Shown one piece after another: positions 9,871-18,558 of a stretch of DNA of 64,000 bases. Position 1 is the first letter of the stretch, and each line of letters opens with the position of its first letter. A program made the translations under genes and the position numbers. Source of the DNA: DTLC01 sp964555645 (lineage in GTDB: Bacteria > Verrucomicrobiota > Verrucomicrobiia > Limisphaerales > DTLC01); the NCBI GenBank assembly GCA_964555645.1, contig CAZKTA010000001.1, positions 62,001 to 126,000 on the forward strand. The letters run 5' to 3'. Below the pieces are notes generated by a model. The model saw only the letters and a program-made list of their open reading frames with translations. It searched no databases and was not told the DNA's origin.

Positions 9871-10221
9871 AGTGCATTATAGTTGTTCCAGACTCTTGAC
9901 AGGGGTGTCCAGATTCTGGGCAAGGGCCGATCTCGCGCAGGAAAACAATGGGAAATACAGCATTTTGCAACCTGAAAAATCTGTGTCGGTACGAGGGCTG
10001 CTAACAACTGTAACCGAAAGATGCAAAACCCCAGCTACAGTTTGGTTTTGTGTCGCCTGCCGACGCCGCGTCCGTTTGCGGCTGTCGAAAGCCCCACCAT
10101 CATTCCGCTGAGGGACGCTGTGTTGCTGGCATAGCGGCCTGTCTAACTCGGTTTGGTTTCTGGCGAGTTGAGTAAAATCAACCCGCCAGTTTTTTATTCC
10201 CGCATCTGACAAGACATTTGA
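9871..10221 (+). other. Gene-free gap with nested and interleaved inverted repeats, candidate structured RNA
   Basis: No convincing coding frame exists. Inverted repeats are AACTGTA 10006-10012 with TACAGTT 10036-10042, and CAAAACC 10024-10030 with GGTTTTG 10044-10050. These interleave (a-b-a'-b'), so they are either a pseudoknot or alternative folds. They are followed by a stem at 10061-10087 (CGAC-GCCGC against GCGGC-T-GTCG), a stem CCGCT 10105-10109 with AGCGG 10133-10137, and the terminator at 10160-10195. I looked for tmRNA, RNase P, SRP and 6S landmarks and saw none. A -10-like TATAGT lies at 9878-9883 without a good -35. Confidence 0.35.
10160..10195 (+). terminator. Intrinsic terminator
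   Basis: CTGGCG-A-GTTGA (10160-10171) pairs with TCAAC-C-CGCCAG (10178-10189) around a GTAAAA loop, and six Ts follow (10190-10195). It reads on the plus strand; on the minus strand the T tract would precede the stem, so it does not serve glgB. No annotated plus-strand gene lies closer than 9807. Confidence 0.75.
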
Positions 10222-12420
10222 TTACGATTCTGGTCTGAACACAATTGCTGCCTGTGGTGGCAGTGTAAACTCGGCCGAAAACGGCTGGTTATGGTGTGGG
10301 AAGCACACCGCATTGACACCACCTGCATTACCGACGTTGCTGCCGCCGTAGTAGGCCGAGTCCGAGTTTAGTACCTCGATCCAGCGACCTGGGCGTGGCA
10401 AGCCAACCCTGTATTTGTACCGTGGCACAGGTGTAAGGTTTAAGATTGTCAGTAACAACCTCGATTGCGCAGCGTCCTGTCTAACAAAAGACAGCACGCT
10501 ATGTGTGTGGTCGGCGCAATCAATCCAGTAAAACCCACCCGGTTCATGGTCTGCTTCCCAGAGGGCAGGCTCAGCACGGTAAAGTGCATTCAGGTCCTGC
10601 ACAAACCGTTGCAACCCGCTGTGATAAGGCCCGGCACCTAAAAGCCACCAATCCAATGCGGCGTTTTCGTTCCACTCTGCGCGTTGGCCGAACTCGCCCC
10701 CCATAAACAGTAGTTTTTTACCAGGGAACAACCACTGGTATGCAAGCAAAGCACGGAGATTGGCGAACTTTTGCCAGTCGTCGCCCGGCATGCGTTCTAG
10801 CAACGAGCGTTTGCCATGTACAACCTCGTCATGCGAAAGTGGCAATATGAAGTTCTCATGATATTGATACAACATCGCAAAGGTCAGGTCGTTCTGATGA
10901 TAACTGCGATAGATCGGGTCGCGACTGAAATACCGCAGTGTATCGTGCATCCACCCCATGTTCCACTTGAATGAGAATCCCAAACCGCCGACATAAGGCG
11001 GCCGCGTCACAAGCGGCCAGGCAGTTGATTCTTCGGCAATGGTGATTACACCTGGGAACTCAGTGTGCACGATGTGATTGAACCGTTTGATGAACTCGAT
11101 AGCTTCGAGGTTTTCCTTGCCGCCGTATTGATTCGGCACCCACTCACCGGGCGCCCGGGAATAGTCCAGGTACAACATTGAGGCAACTGCGTCAACGCGC
11201 AGACCATCCAAGTGATACCTGTCACACCAAAACAACGCGTTAGCGATCAGGAAATTTGCGACTTCGTACCTGCCGTAGTTGAATATGAATGTGCCCCAGT
11301 CACGGTGAGCGCCTTTGCGCGGGTCCTCGTGTTCGTACAGTGCGGTACCGTCAAACCGTGCAAGTGCCCAGTCGTCGGTTGGGAAATGCGCTGGGACCCA
11401 GTCAACTATCACACCTATGCCGGCTTCATGCAGTGCATTGACAAGGTATTGGAAATCATCCGGTGTACCGTATCTGCTCGTAGGGGCGTAAAAGCCTGTT
11501 ACCTGGTATCCCCACGATGGATAGAATGCGTGTTCAGCAAGGGGCAAAAACTCCACGTGCGTAAACCCCATCTTGCGCACGTAATCAATCAGCGGGCCGG
11601 CAAGCTCGCGGTACGAGAAAGATTCCGAAAGTGTTTTTTTGCGCCATGAACCGATGTGGAGCTCGTAAATGCTCATGGGCGATTTGAACGGGTTATGACT
11701 GCGGCGTCGGTCGAGCCACGCTGAGTCGGTCCAGCGAAACTTTTGATTGTTCCAAACGATTGCGGCGTTTTTCGGTGGCACCTCAAAGAAGAACCCGTAC
11801 GGATCAGTTTTTAACACGACCTGACCATGCGCATTACGAATTTCGAACTTGTAATGCGCGCCTTCACCGATACCCGGAATAAACAGCTCCCATACACCGG
11901 AAAGCCCAAGCAAGCGCATCGGATGGTACCGGCCGTCCCAACCGTTGAAATCACCCACTACACTTACACGTTGTGCGTTTGGTGCCCAAACGGCAAAGCT
12001 TGTGCCGGTAACACCGTCAATAGTTCGTAGGTGCGCGCCCAATTTGTTGTAGATGCGCCGTTCATCCCCCTTGTTAAATAGGTGCAGGTCGAGCTCGCCC
12101 AGTGTCGGCAAAAATGAATATGGATCGCGTGTGCAGCGGACGTTGCCGTGCCGGTTTGTAATAACCAGTTCGTACGCGTAAACGCGGTTTGCCTGGTGTG
12201 TGACGCCTTCGAACAAACCGATTTTGTGGAGTTTTTTGAGCGCGAACCGAGGTTTATCGTGCTCGATGGTTGGGCGCACCTCGACCTTAACAGCATCGCG
12301 TAACAACGCCCGCACCACAATACCCGTGCCGTCTCCAAGCGGATGCATCCCGAGCAACTGATGAGGCGCGTTGTGTCGCGCATGCACTAGACTATCCAGT
12401 TCTTGTGGTGTCAACAACAT
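10222..12420 (-). CDS. glgB: 1,4-alpha-glucan branching enzyme
   Basis: 732 residues, the usual length for bacterial GlgB with two N-terminal CBM48 modules (about 10-105 and 120-220). It introduces alpha-1,6 branches into glycogen. The GH13 barrel shows the expected catalytic blocks: DGLRVDAVASMLYLDYSR with nucleophile Asp410, ITIAEEST with the acid/base Glu463 or Glu464, and LSHDEVVHG with His530-Asp531. The C-terminal all-beta domain ends in PQAAIVFRPES. It is a single gene without other glg genes next to it, although a small CBM48 protein is encoded at 59856-60134. The start is ATG 12420. Confidence 0.98.
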   Translation of the reverse strand: MLLTPQELDSLVHARHNAPHQLLGMHPLGDGTGIVVRALLRDAVKVEVRPTIEHDKPRFALKKLHKIGLFEGVTHQANRVYAYELVITNRHGNVRCTRDPYSFLPTLGELDLHLFNKGDERRIYNKLGAHLRTIDGVTGTSFAVWAPNAQRVSVVGDFNGWDGRYHPMRLLGLSGVWELFIPGIGEGAHYKFEIRNAHGQVVLKTDPYGFFFEVPPKNAAIVWNNQKFRWTDSAWLDRRRSHNPFKSPMSIYELHIGSWRKKTLSESFSYRELAGPLIDYVRKMGFTHVEFLPLAEHAFYPSWGYQVTGFYAPTSRYGTPDDFQYLVNALHEAGIGVIVDWVPAHFPTDDWALARFDGTALYEHEDPRKGAHRDWGTFIFNYGRYEVANFLIANALFWCDRYHLDGLRVDAVASMLYLDYSRAPGEWVPNQYGGKENLEAIEFIKRFNHIVHTEFPGVITIAEESTAWPLVTRPPYVGGLGFSFKWNMGWMHDTLRYFSRDPIYRSYHQNDLTFAMLYQYHENFILPLSHDEVVHGKRSLLERMPGDDWQKFANLRALLAYQWLFPGKKLLFMGGEFGQRAEWNENAALDWWLLGAGPYHSGLQRFVQDLNALYRAEPALWEADHEPGGFYWIDCADHTHSVLSFVRQDAAQSRLLLTILNLTPVPRYKYRVGLPRPGRWIEVLNSDSAYYGGSNVGNAGGVNAVCFPHHNQPFSAEFTLPPQAAIVFRPES

Positions 12421-12512
12421 CGCAACCGGAAAATATTAGGCTCACACAATTAACACGAGTCAAACTGATGTATCTGCCCTTGAATGGAGACTAATGTGGT
12501 TGAGGTCATCAC

Positions 12513-13409
12513 TTATGAGCGGGCCTTGCGCGCAGAAGAAACGCGAGAGCCGGACCTTGTGCCAGGTGGCAAGATTTTTTCCTTTGGCAATTGGCGGAGC
12601 CAGTACCAGAACGGGTTTAGTACCGTGTGTCGGCTGCGGCGCCCAGTAAAAAAGCTCTCTGCAATCGAGCTTACGACGAAACAGTTCGCAGCATTTACAG
12701 CCGTCTCGAGCTTTTCGCCGCGTGCGATGTAAGCTGCAACCGCAGCAGACAAAACGCAACCTGTTCCGTGTGTGCCTACGCCCACAATGCGTCTGCCAGA
12801 CACAAATTGTCCGGCTGCACCGTCAAAGAAATAGTTGAACACGTATTGTGGGTGTGCCAAGTGCCCGCCCTTAACCAAAACTGCACAGCCGAACTGAGCG
12901 TGGATTTTTTCCGCAGCAGCGCGCATATGCTCTGGGTTTTTGACTCTGCTCCCGCTTAGCACCTCGGCTTCGTACAGGTTTGGCGTTACCAATGTTGCAA
13001 GAGGTAAGAGCAGCTTTTTCAGGGCTTGAATGGCGGGCCGCCCGGCTAATTCCGCTCCGCTGGTGGCGATCATCACAGGATCAACTATTAGAGGCGGTGG
13101 ATTACGTTGTGCTTTGAAAAAATTTGCCACCACTCGGATTATGTCAGTCGAAAACAACATGCCAGTCTTGACAGCCTTGGGCGGTAACTCGGCGAAAACA
13201 GCCTCGAGCTGCTGCCGTACAACCTGCGGCTTGATCGGTTGAATACCAATTACGCGGCGTGGGTTTTGTGCTGTTACACACGTGATCACACTTGTGCCGT
13301 GCACACAAAGCGCAGCAAATGTTTTCAGGTCAGCTTGTATGCCTGCACCACCGCCGCTGTCAGAACCTGCAATGGTTAGTGCACCCGGTAGTACAATGTG
13401 CTCGTTCAT
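12513..13409 (-). CDS. thiD: Hydroxymethylpyrimidine / phosphomethylpyrimidine kinase
   Basis: 298 residues from ATG 13409; an in-frame TTG at 13451 would add 14 residues not expected in the family. ThiD phosphorylates HMP and HMP-P for thiamine synthesis. Visible features are the N-terminal ALTIAGSDSGGGAGIQADLKTF block, the VDPVMIATSG motif, NLYEAEVLSG, VLVKGGH, and the anion-hole loop GVGTHGTGCVLSAAVAAY. The C-terminus carries a basic tail (RSGSRVSSARKARS) beyond the kinase fold. Together with nadC it forms a short minus-strand cofactor group upstream of glgB. No TPP riboswitch was recognised in front of it. Confidence 0.95.
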   Translation of the reverse strand: MNEHIVLPGALTIAGSDSGGGAGIQADLKTFAALCVHGTSVITCVTAQNPRRVIGIQPIKPQVVRQQLEAVFAELPPKAVKTGMLFSTDIIRVVANFFKAQRNPPPLIVDPVMIATSGAELAGRPAIQALKKLLLPLATLVTPNLYEAEVLSGSRVKNPEHMRAAAEKIHAQFGCAVLVKGGHLAHPQYVFNYFFDGAAGQFVSGRRIVGVGTHGTGCVLSAAVAAYIARGEKLETAVNAANCFVVSSIAESFFTGRRSRHTVLNPFWYWLRQLPKEKILPPGTRSGSRVSSARKARS

Positions 13410-13574
13410 GCGCAGCAATCTGGCTTGTTCCACTGGCAAGCACAAACCCAAAGCACGCCGGTCTAGCGCTTTTTAGTGATTCACAGGTTCGTCTTGGCTA
13501 CGCACGATTGAGATTTGTTGGTTCGGTATGCCTTGGGAGGTTTTTCGGTACAGACATAATGTCCGTTGAGTGGG

Positions 13575-14429
13575 TCAAGGTTCAAAATCCAGGGCGATGT
13601 CAACCGCTCGGGCTGAGTGTGTCAGTGCGCCAATTGAAATGTAATCGACGCCGGTCTCGGCCACGGCGCGTACATTGGCGAGGGTAATACCGCCGCTTGC
13701 TTCGGTTTCAGCACGGCCTTTTGTCTTTTGCACCGCAAGCCGCAACTGCACCAGGTTCATGTTGTCCAGCAGGATTACGTCAGCACCCGCATCGAGTGCA
13801 TGCTCGACTTGGTCGAGTGTATCCGTTTCAACTTCGACCTTGAGGTCGGGATATTTTGCGCGCGCGCGTTTCACTGCTGCTGCGATCGGGTTCGGTTTTT
13901 CGTTCTTGAGCACTGCAATATGGTTGTCTTTGATCAGGACCATGTCGAACAAGCCGAGCCGATGGTTGTGTCCGCCACCGCAACGAACAGCGTATTTCTC
14001 GAGCACACGCAGTCCGGGGGTTGTTTTACGTGTATCTGTGATTTTTGCCTTGGTATGGCGGACAGCTTCAACGAACTGCGCGGTTAATGTTGCGATACCG
14101 GACAGGCGCTGGATAAAATTAAGCGCCACACGTTCACCGGCCAGAATTGCTCGGGCTGGACCGTTCACGCGTAACAGCGATGCGCCGGTATCAACCCGCT
14201 GACCGTCCGCAGCGAGTTTGGTAAGTTGCGTTTCTTTCGAAAGTTCTCGAAATACTGCTGCGGCAACGTCTAATCCAGCCACCACCAGCGGCTCGCGTGC
14301 ACGCATAACTGCGCTTGCAGTTGCATTTTCTGGCACAACTGCAAGCGAAGTAACGTCACCTTGGCCGATGTCCTCGGCAAGTGCGGCATTAACCAACTTA
14401 TGAATTATCTCAGGTGTAAGTTGCTGCAT
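13575..14429 (-). CDS. nadC: Nicotinate-nucleotide pyrophosphorylase (carboxylating)
   Basis: 284 residues, starting at ATG 14429 (MQQLTPEIIHKL); an in-frame TTG at 14480 would add 17 untypical residues. The enzyme converts quinolinate and PRPP to nicotinate mononucleotide in de novo NAD synthesis. Family blocks visible: AEDIGQGDVTSLAV, ERVALNFIQRLSGIAT, TRKTTPGLRVLEKYAV, VRCGGGHNHRLGLFDMVLIKDNHI, EVETDTLDQ, DVILLDNM and the EASGGITLANV phosphate-binding loop. nadA and nadB are not in the window. Confidence 0.97.
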   Translation of the reverse strand: MQQLTPEIIHKLVNAALAEDIGQGDVTSLAVVPENATASAVMRAREPLVVAGLDVAAAVFRELSKETQLTKLAADGQRVDTGASLLRVNGPARAILAGERVALNFIQRLSGIATLTAQFVEAVRHTKAKITDTRKTTPGLRVLEKYAVRCGGGHNHRLGLFDMVLIKDNHIAVLKNEKPNPIAAAVKRARAKYPDLKVEVETDTLDQVEHALDAGADVILLDNMNLVQLRLAVQKTKGRAETEASGGITLANVRAVAETGVDYISIGALTHSARAVDIALDFEP

Positions 14430-14631
14430 TGCACTCGAGAAAATGCACGGCCTTTTGAAGCTGTTAAAGAGAAAATGCAACTGGGCCTATGCCAAAGTGC
14501 AGACACCCGAGACAGGAACTTAACCACGTTGGGAATCGCTACCGACGCGCACCAATTACAGCTCAAAAGGTTAATGCAGTTAATTCAATGGCCGGCGCGC
14601 AATAGGGGGATTAACCGCACGGTTAGGTCAC

Positions 14632-15327
14632 ATGCAAAACAACTTGCAGACGGAAATTGCAGTTGCCTACATTTGGGCTGTTGTGGATTTGGCCGGTACA
14701 ATCTTTGTCTGTGCTGCCGGGTATCTGCTTGGGGCGATACCAACGGGGTACCTGCTTGGGCGGGCAAAGGGGATTGACCTGCGCAAAGTCGGCAGCGGCA
14801 ACATAGGCGCAACAAACGCGATGCGTGTTTTGGGTAAACCAGTTGGTGCGGTTGTACTGGTTGTTGATGCACTTAAGGGTTACCTGGCATGCACGGTTGT
14901 GACCGGTTTGATCCTTGATTTGCTCGGGTTTGGCAGGGCTTACGCTGAGCATTACAAAATACTCGCTGGTGTAGCAGCCGTGCTTGGGCACAGTTTCAGT
15001 TGTTGGCTGCGGTTCAGAGGTGGCAAAGGCGTTGCTACTGGGGCGGGTGTATTTCTTGCGCTTGCGCCTGGGGCAACTGCAGTTGCGATTGTTACATGGG
15101 CAGTTGTTTTTGCAGTGAGCAGGTACGTTTCTGTTGCCTCGATGACGGCTGCGGTTGCCTTAGCTATAGCAGTTTGGCTGGGTACAACCAGCACTTTGCT
15201 ACGGCTTGTTACCGTTGCAGTTGCGGTTTTGGTTATTGTACGGCACCGGTCAAACATCGCTCGGTTGTTGGCCGGTACCGAGCACAGATTCAGCAGTGAC
15301 AACCCGGCGCAGGCTAAACAGCAATGA
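14632..15327 (+). CDS. plsY: Glycerol-3-phosphate acyltransferase (acyl-phosphate dependent)
   Basis: 231 residues, polytopic membrane protein. PlsY transfers the acyl group from acyl-phosphate to glycerol-3-phosphate to make lysophosphatidate. Motifs: GYLLGAIPTGYLLGR, the GSGNIGATNAMRVLG loop, DALKGYLA, and GHSFSCWLRFRGGKGVATGAGV. Most of the rest is hydrophobic helices rich in Ala and Val. The stop overlaps the start of gpsA (ATGA, 15324-15327), implying translational coupling of the two enzymes that make and use glycerol-3-phosphate. A palindrome TTAACC-gcac-GGTTAG sits about 10 bases before the start. Confidence 0.96.
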   Translation: MQNNLQTEIAVAYIWAVVDLAGTIFVCAAGYLLGAIPTGYLLGRAKGIDLRKVGSGNIGATNAMRVLGKPVGAVVLVVDALKGYLACTVVTGLILDLLGFGRAYAEHYKILAGVAAVLGHSFSCWLRFRGGKGVATGAGVFLALAPGATAVAIVTWAVVFAVSRYVSVASMTAAVALAIAVWLGTTSTLLRLVTVAVAVLVIVRHRSNIARLLAGTEHRFSSDNPAQAKQQ

Positions 15328-16304
15328 AAATTACTGTGCTAGGAGCTGGAGCATGGGGTACAGTACTGGCGCGCATGCTGGCGCAGGCTGGGCATACGGT
15401 AATGTTATGGGATCTTTTTCCTGAAGTTATCGGGCAAATCGCCCGTACTGGGCGGAATGACAAGTTCTTGCCTGGCATTTCGTTGCCGGGCGCGATCAAA
15501 TGCGAGCCGGACTTGACCTGTGCAATTGCAGGAGCTGAGCTGGTTGTAATTGCGGTTATCTCGAAGGCATTTCGGGCCGTGGCCGAGCGGATTTCCGAGT
15601 TTAGCGGTTACGTTCTCAGTGTCACAAAAGGCATCGAGTACGATACCGGCCTGACAATGTCGGGTATTTTAGCGGCCGCTGTACCGCGTGCGCGTGTTGC
15701 GGTACTTTCGGGCCCGTCATTTGCAATCGAGGTGGCGCGCGATGTGCCAACTGCAGTGGTTGTTGCAAGTTACGACTCGCAGACAGCTTTGCTTGTCCAA
15801 CGGCTGTTTCACAGTCAGAGTTTCCGGGTTTACACAAGTGCAGACGTCCTTGGGGTCGAATTAGGCGGTGCATTAAAAAATGTGATTGCAATAGGGGCCG
15901 GTGTATGCGACGGGCTAGGCTTTGGCGACAACTCGAAAGCAGCGCTTGTTACACGCGCAATAGCAGAGGTCAAACGACTCGGGGTAGCTTGTGGCGCGCG
16001 ACCTGAAACCTTTACCGGCCTGAGCGGGCTGGGCGATTTGATGGCGACGTGTTTTTCGCGGCTGAGCCGTAATCGTGGGTTCGGAGAGCGACTTGGGCGC
16101 GGCGAAAAAATTTCAGATATTTTGGCCGGCACAATCGGCGTGGTTGAGGGTTATCCAACTGCGCGCGCGGCGTATCAGCTTGCAAGAAAACACGCCGTGA
16201 GCACGCCGATCATCAACGAGGTTTACGCCATGCTTTACGAGGGTAAAGATGTTCGACAAGCTGTGCGCGACCTTTTGGCGCGCGATTCGAAATCTGAAGA
16301 TTAA
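15324..16304 (+). CDS. gpsA: Glycerol-3-phosphate dehydrogenase (NAD(P)+)
   Basis: 326 residues. It reduces dihydroxyacetone phosphate to sn-glycerol-3-phosphate for phospholipid synthesis. The N-terminal Rossmann fold opens with MKITVLGAGAWGTVLARMLA (GxGxxG). Further blocks are VVIAVISKAFRAVAE, SVTKGIEYDTG, VLSGPSFAIEVARDVPTAVV, the catalytic-lysine region GALKNVIAIGAGVCDGLGFGDNSKAAL, and TFTGLSGLGDLMATCFSRLSRNR. It starts inside the plsY stop codon, so the two are very likely one operon; thrB follows after 33 bases. Confidence 0.98.
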   Translation: MKITVLGAGAWGTVLARMLAQAGHTVMLWDLFPEVIGQIARTGRNDKFLPGISLPGAIKCEPDLTCAIAGAELVVIAVISKAFRAVAERISEFSGYVLSVTKGIEYDTGLTMSGILAAAVPRARVAVLSGPSFAIEVARDVPTAVVVASYDSQTALLVQRLFHSQSFRVYTSADVLGVELGGALKNVIAIGAGVCDGLGFGDNSKAALVTRAIAEVKRLGVACGARPETFTGLSGLGDLMATCFSRLSRNRGFGERLGRGEKISDILAGTIGVVEGYPTARAAYQLARKHAVSTPIINEVYAMLYEGKDVRQAVRDLLARDSKSED

Positions 16305-16337
16305 CCCGACATGACAACCCAGAGGTGACTTTAGGCG

Positions 16338-17276
16338 ATGAACAAATCGAAACGTAAAACTGTGCAGCCTACCCCCGGACGCTCTGTGTCAGTGCAAGTG
16401 CCGGCTACTACGTCAAACCTTGGTCCCGGCTTCGACACACTTGGCGTTGCATTGCAACTGTATGACCGGCTTAGTGTTACAGCGACGCGGAGTCGTGTTG
16501 TAACATTTGTTTCATCGCTTGGGTCGGCTGAGCAAGAAGCGGCCAATTTGATCGTGAGTGAGGCTGCGAAGTTGTTTTTTAAGCGCGCACGGCAGCGTCC
16601 ATTTGGCATGATTGTACAGCTCACCAGCAACGTGCCCATCTTACGCGGCCTGGGCGCAAGTGCTGCACTTCGGGTCGGGGTACTTGCAGCGTTGAATGAG
16701 CTGACCCAGAGGCATTTTGATCGGCACGAGTTACTCGAGTTGGCAACCGAACTTGAACATCACCCAGATAATGCAGCCGCTGCAATTTTTGGTGGGTTTA
16801 CTGCCGCGGGGTTTGTTGACGGGCATGTGCGCTGCATCAAATTCAGTGTACGCCCGCGTCTGAAATTTGTGGCGCTCATACCGCGGTATCAGGTCAGCAC
16901 CATAAGGGCACGTCGGCTTGTGCCACCCATGTTCAGTCGGGCAGATACACTGCACAATTTAAATCGGGCGGCACTGATTGCTGCTGCATTTGCCGCAGCC
17001 CAGTATGAATCGTTGCGCGGGCTGCTCGAAGACCGCGTGCATCAACCGTATCGTGAGCAGCTTGTTCCGCAGTTAAACCGCGTTATTAGAGCAGGTGAAA
17101 AAGCCGGTGCAATTGGCGGTTGGCTTAGTGGGTCGGGGCCAACTGTGATTTGTGTAACGCTGAAAAACGCGCCTGCAGTCGCGCGCGCAATGCACCAGCA
17201 ATTGAGAGCTGCTGAGGTAAAAATTTTGGCGCCAGACAACGAAGGCGTGAAAATCCTGCGGCGCTGTTCGGACTAG
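16338..17276 (+). CDS. thrB: Homoserine kinase (GHMP family)
   Basis: 312 residues. Phosphorylates homoserine on the way to threonine. GHMP motif 1 is VQVPATTSNLGPGFDTLGVAL, motif 2 (P-loop) is PILRGLGASAALRVG, and motif 3 is GGWLSGSGPTVICV. Motif 2 is slightly divergent, with GLGASAA in place of GLGSSAA, a tolerated change. GAGGTGA lies at 16321-16327, about 10 bases before the ATG. The stop TAG shares the palindrome CTAG (17273-17276) with the stop of the convergent protease gene. Confidence 0.94.
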   Translation: MNKSKRKTVQPTPGRSVSVQVPATTSNLGPGFDTLGVALQLYDRLSVTATRSRVVTFVSSLGSAEQEAANLIVSEAAKLFFKRARQRPFGMIVQLTSNVPILRGLGASAALRVGVLAALNELTQRHFDRHELLELATELEHHPDNAAAAIFGGFTAAGFVDGHVRCIKFSVRPRLKFVALIPRYQVSTIRARRLVPPMFSRADTLHNLNRAALIAAAFAAAQYESLRGLLEDRVHQPYREQLVPQLNRVIRAGEKAGAIGGWLSGSGPTVICVTLKNAPAVARAMHQQLRAAEVKILAPDNEGVKILRRCSD

Positions 17277-18193
17277 GCACTCTCATATTTTGGGGGTGTT
17301 GCCGGTACAACCCAGTCTTCAATCGGCTTTACACTACCGCACTCAGCGCATGACGCTTGAGAAAACTGCGCACCGCACGCCGGGCAGACGCCGAATGCAG
17401 CAAAAGTATCGAATTGATTGCCGCAGTTTCGGCATCGCCACAGCGCGCCTACAGGTGGCGCAGTTTTACAAGCCGGGCAGGTGAACCCGGCCCGGCGTGG
17501 TAGTTTTGCAATTCGTGCCAGGGCGCGTGCTTGCATAAGGCCACCCCAGCAACTTGCAAGCACAAACACGGACAATATCCCCAGCCATACCGATTTTGCG
17601 ATTACGGCCAGTACGATTAAGCCTGCCACACCAACAAAGCTAATCACGCACGTTACCATTAGGCTATCTGCTGGGCCTACGATGAACCATAGCAGTGACC
17701 GCAGAATTTGGCCGCCGTCAAGCGGATATATCGGCAACAGATTGAAGATCAAAAGCACAATTGTGATCACCACCAGCATCTGCAGGAACGCGCGCACGTC
17801 TGTGTTGAGCTCGACCCAACCGAGACCGGAGCTCAGCGAAAGCAAACCGCCAAACACGATCGCAAGAACAACGTTTACCATTGGCCCGGCTGCAATGCTT
17901 ATGAGCTGCGGTCCGGGCCGATGCGGGGGCGCAATGTAAGCAACACCACCAAGTGGCCAGAGCACAATTTGGTTTGCACTTCCGCCGACAGCACGGCACG
18001 CAAGTGCATGACCAAACTCGTGCATCAGCACAATAGCGAACAAAGCAAGGTATTCCAAAACACTCCAAATGGGTGAGTCGTAACCTTTGGCGCGGTTGAT
18101 GAAATACACTGCAACAATGAACCATGCCCAGTGCAGGTACACGTCAATCCCGGCCAGCCTGAACAGTCGTATGGAACCAGTGCCAGTTGGCAT
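17273..18193 (-). CDS. Site-2-type (M50) membrane metalloprotease with C-terminal zinc ribbons
   Basis: 306 residues from ATG 18193; a TTG at 18202 is also in frame. It is a multi-pass intramembrane zinc protease. The zinc motif HEFGH is at about 58-62 and the second ligand motif NLLPIYPLDGG at 151-161. Helices lie near 18-35, 45-70, 95-120, 137-155 and 180-215. After the membrane part come four CxxC pairs (about 238-297: CPAC, CRNC, CPAC, CAEC), which would form two rubredoxin-like zinc ribbons, an addition not found in minimal family members. Members cut transmembrane regulators; the target here is unknown. The gene shares its last bases with the thrB stop. Confidence 0.92.
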   Translation of the reverse strand: MPTGTGSIRLFRLAGIDVYLHWAWFIVAVYFINRAKGYDSPIWSVLEYLALFAIVLMHEFGHALACRAVGGSANQIVLWPLGGVAYIAPPHRPGPQLISIAAGPMVNVVLAIVFGGLLSLSSGLGWVELNTDVRAFLQMLVVITIVLLIFNLLPIYPLDGGQILRSLLWFIVGPADSLMVTCVISFVGVAGLIVLAVIAKSVWLGILSVFVLASCWGGLMQARALARIAKLPRRAGFTCPACKTAPPVGALWRCRNCGNQFDTFAAFGVCPACGAQFSQASCAECGSVKPIEDWVVPATPPKYESA

Positions 18194-18558
18194 TCCGCAC
18201 AAAACCTACTTCGTGGGCACGCTACCTTGCAACAGTTAACCTGGGATTTTCGCGCTGTGTCCTGATCGTTTAAGGCGCAGCCTCGGCATAGGCGGTACTG
18301 AAAAAAGCTGCAAGCTGAAGTCGGTGCCACGCCAGATTCGTCAAGGTGTGTTACCTGAGGCACCGTTCCACCCGAATTACTTGGTTGGTTGCAAAGCGTA
18401 CACGCCCTGTGTACGGTTTTGGGTGTCCTTGCGTAAAACACCCTCAGAACAAACTTGTTTCTCGAAACGACCAGCATGCCGCGCGCAGATGTACTGGGTG
18501 CAAGACCTATCTGCGTGCAGGCACGCCACTGGCGGGGTACCTCCAGCGTGCGCCGGCG
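18194..18558. other. Gene-free gap dense in inverted repeats
   Basis: No gene recognised. Perfect inverted repeats are CGTACAC 18397-18403 with GTGTACG 18409-18415, GGGTGT 18421-18426 with ACACCC 18438-18443, and GCAGAT 18485-18490 with ATCTGC 18509-18514. A partial copy of the dispersed intergenic repeat lies at 18297-18333 on the minus strand. The stretch could be an untranslated leader or a mobile-element remnant; nothing in it resembles a tRNA. Confidence 0.4.
18297..18333 (-). repeat. Dispersed intergenic repeat, partial copy (R3)
   Basis: On the minus strand it reads GTGGCACCGACTTCAGC then TTGCAGCTTTTTTCAG. It matches the 3' half of the copy at 24474-24543, including the ACTTCAGC-n(0-3)-GCnGCTTTTT-CA core. 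Confidence 0.45.

Noticed and set aside
9871..10195. tmRNA, RNase P RNA, SRP RNA or 6S RNA in the gap
   Set aside because: None of the landmark sequences (tag frame, GAGGAAAGTCC, GGAAGGAAGCAGCC tetraloop region, or the 6S closing helix) was found; kept only as an unnamed structured-RNA candidate.
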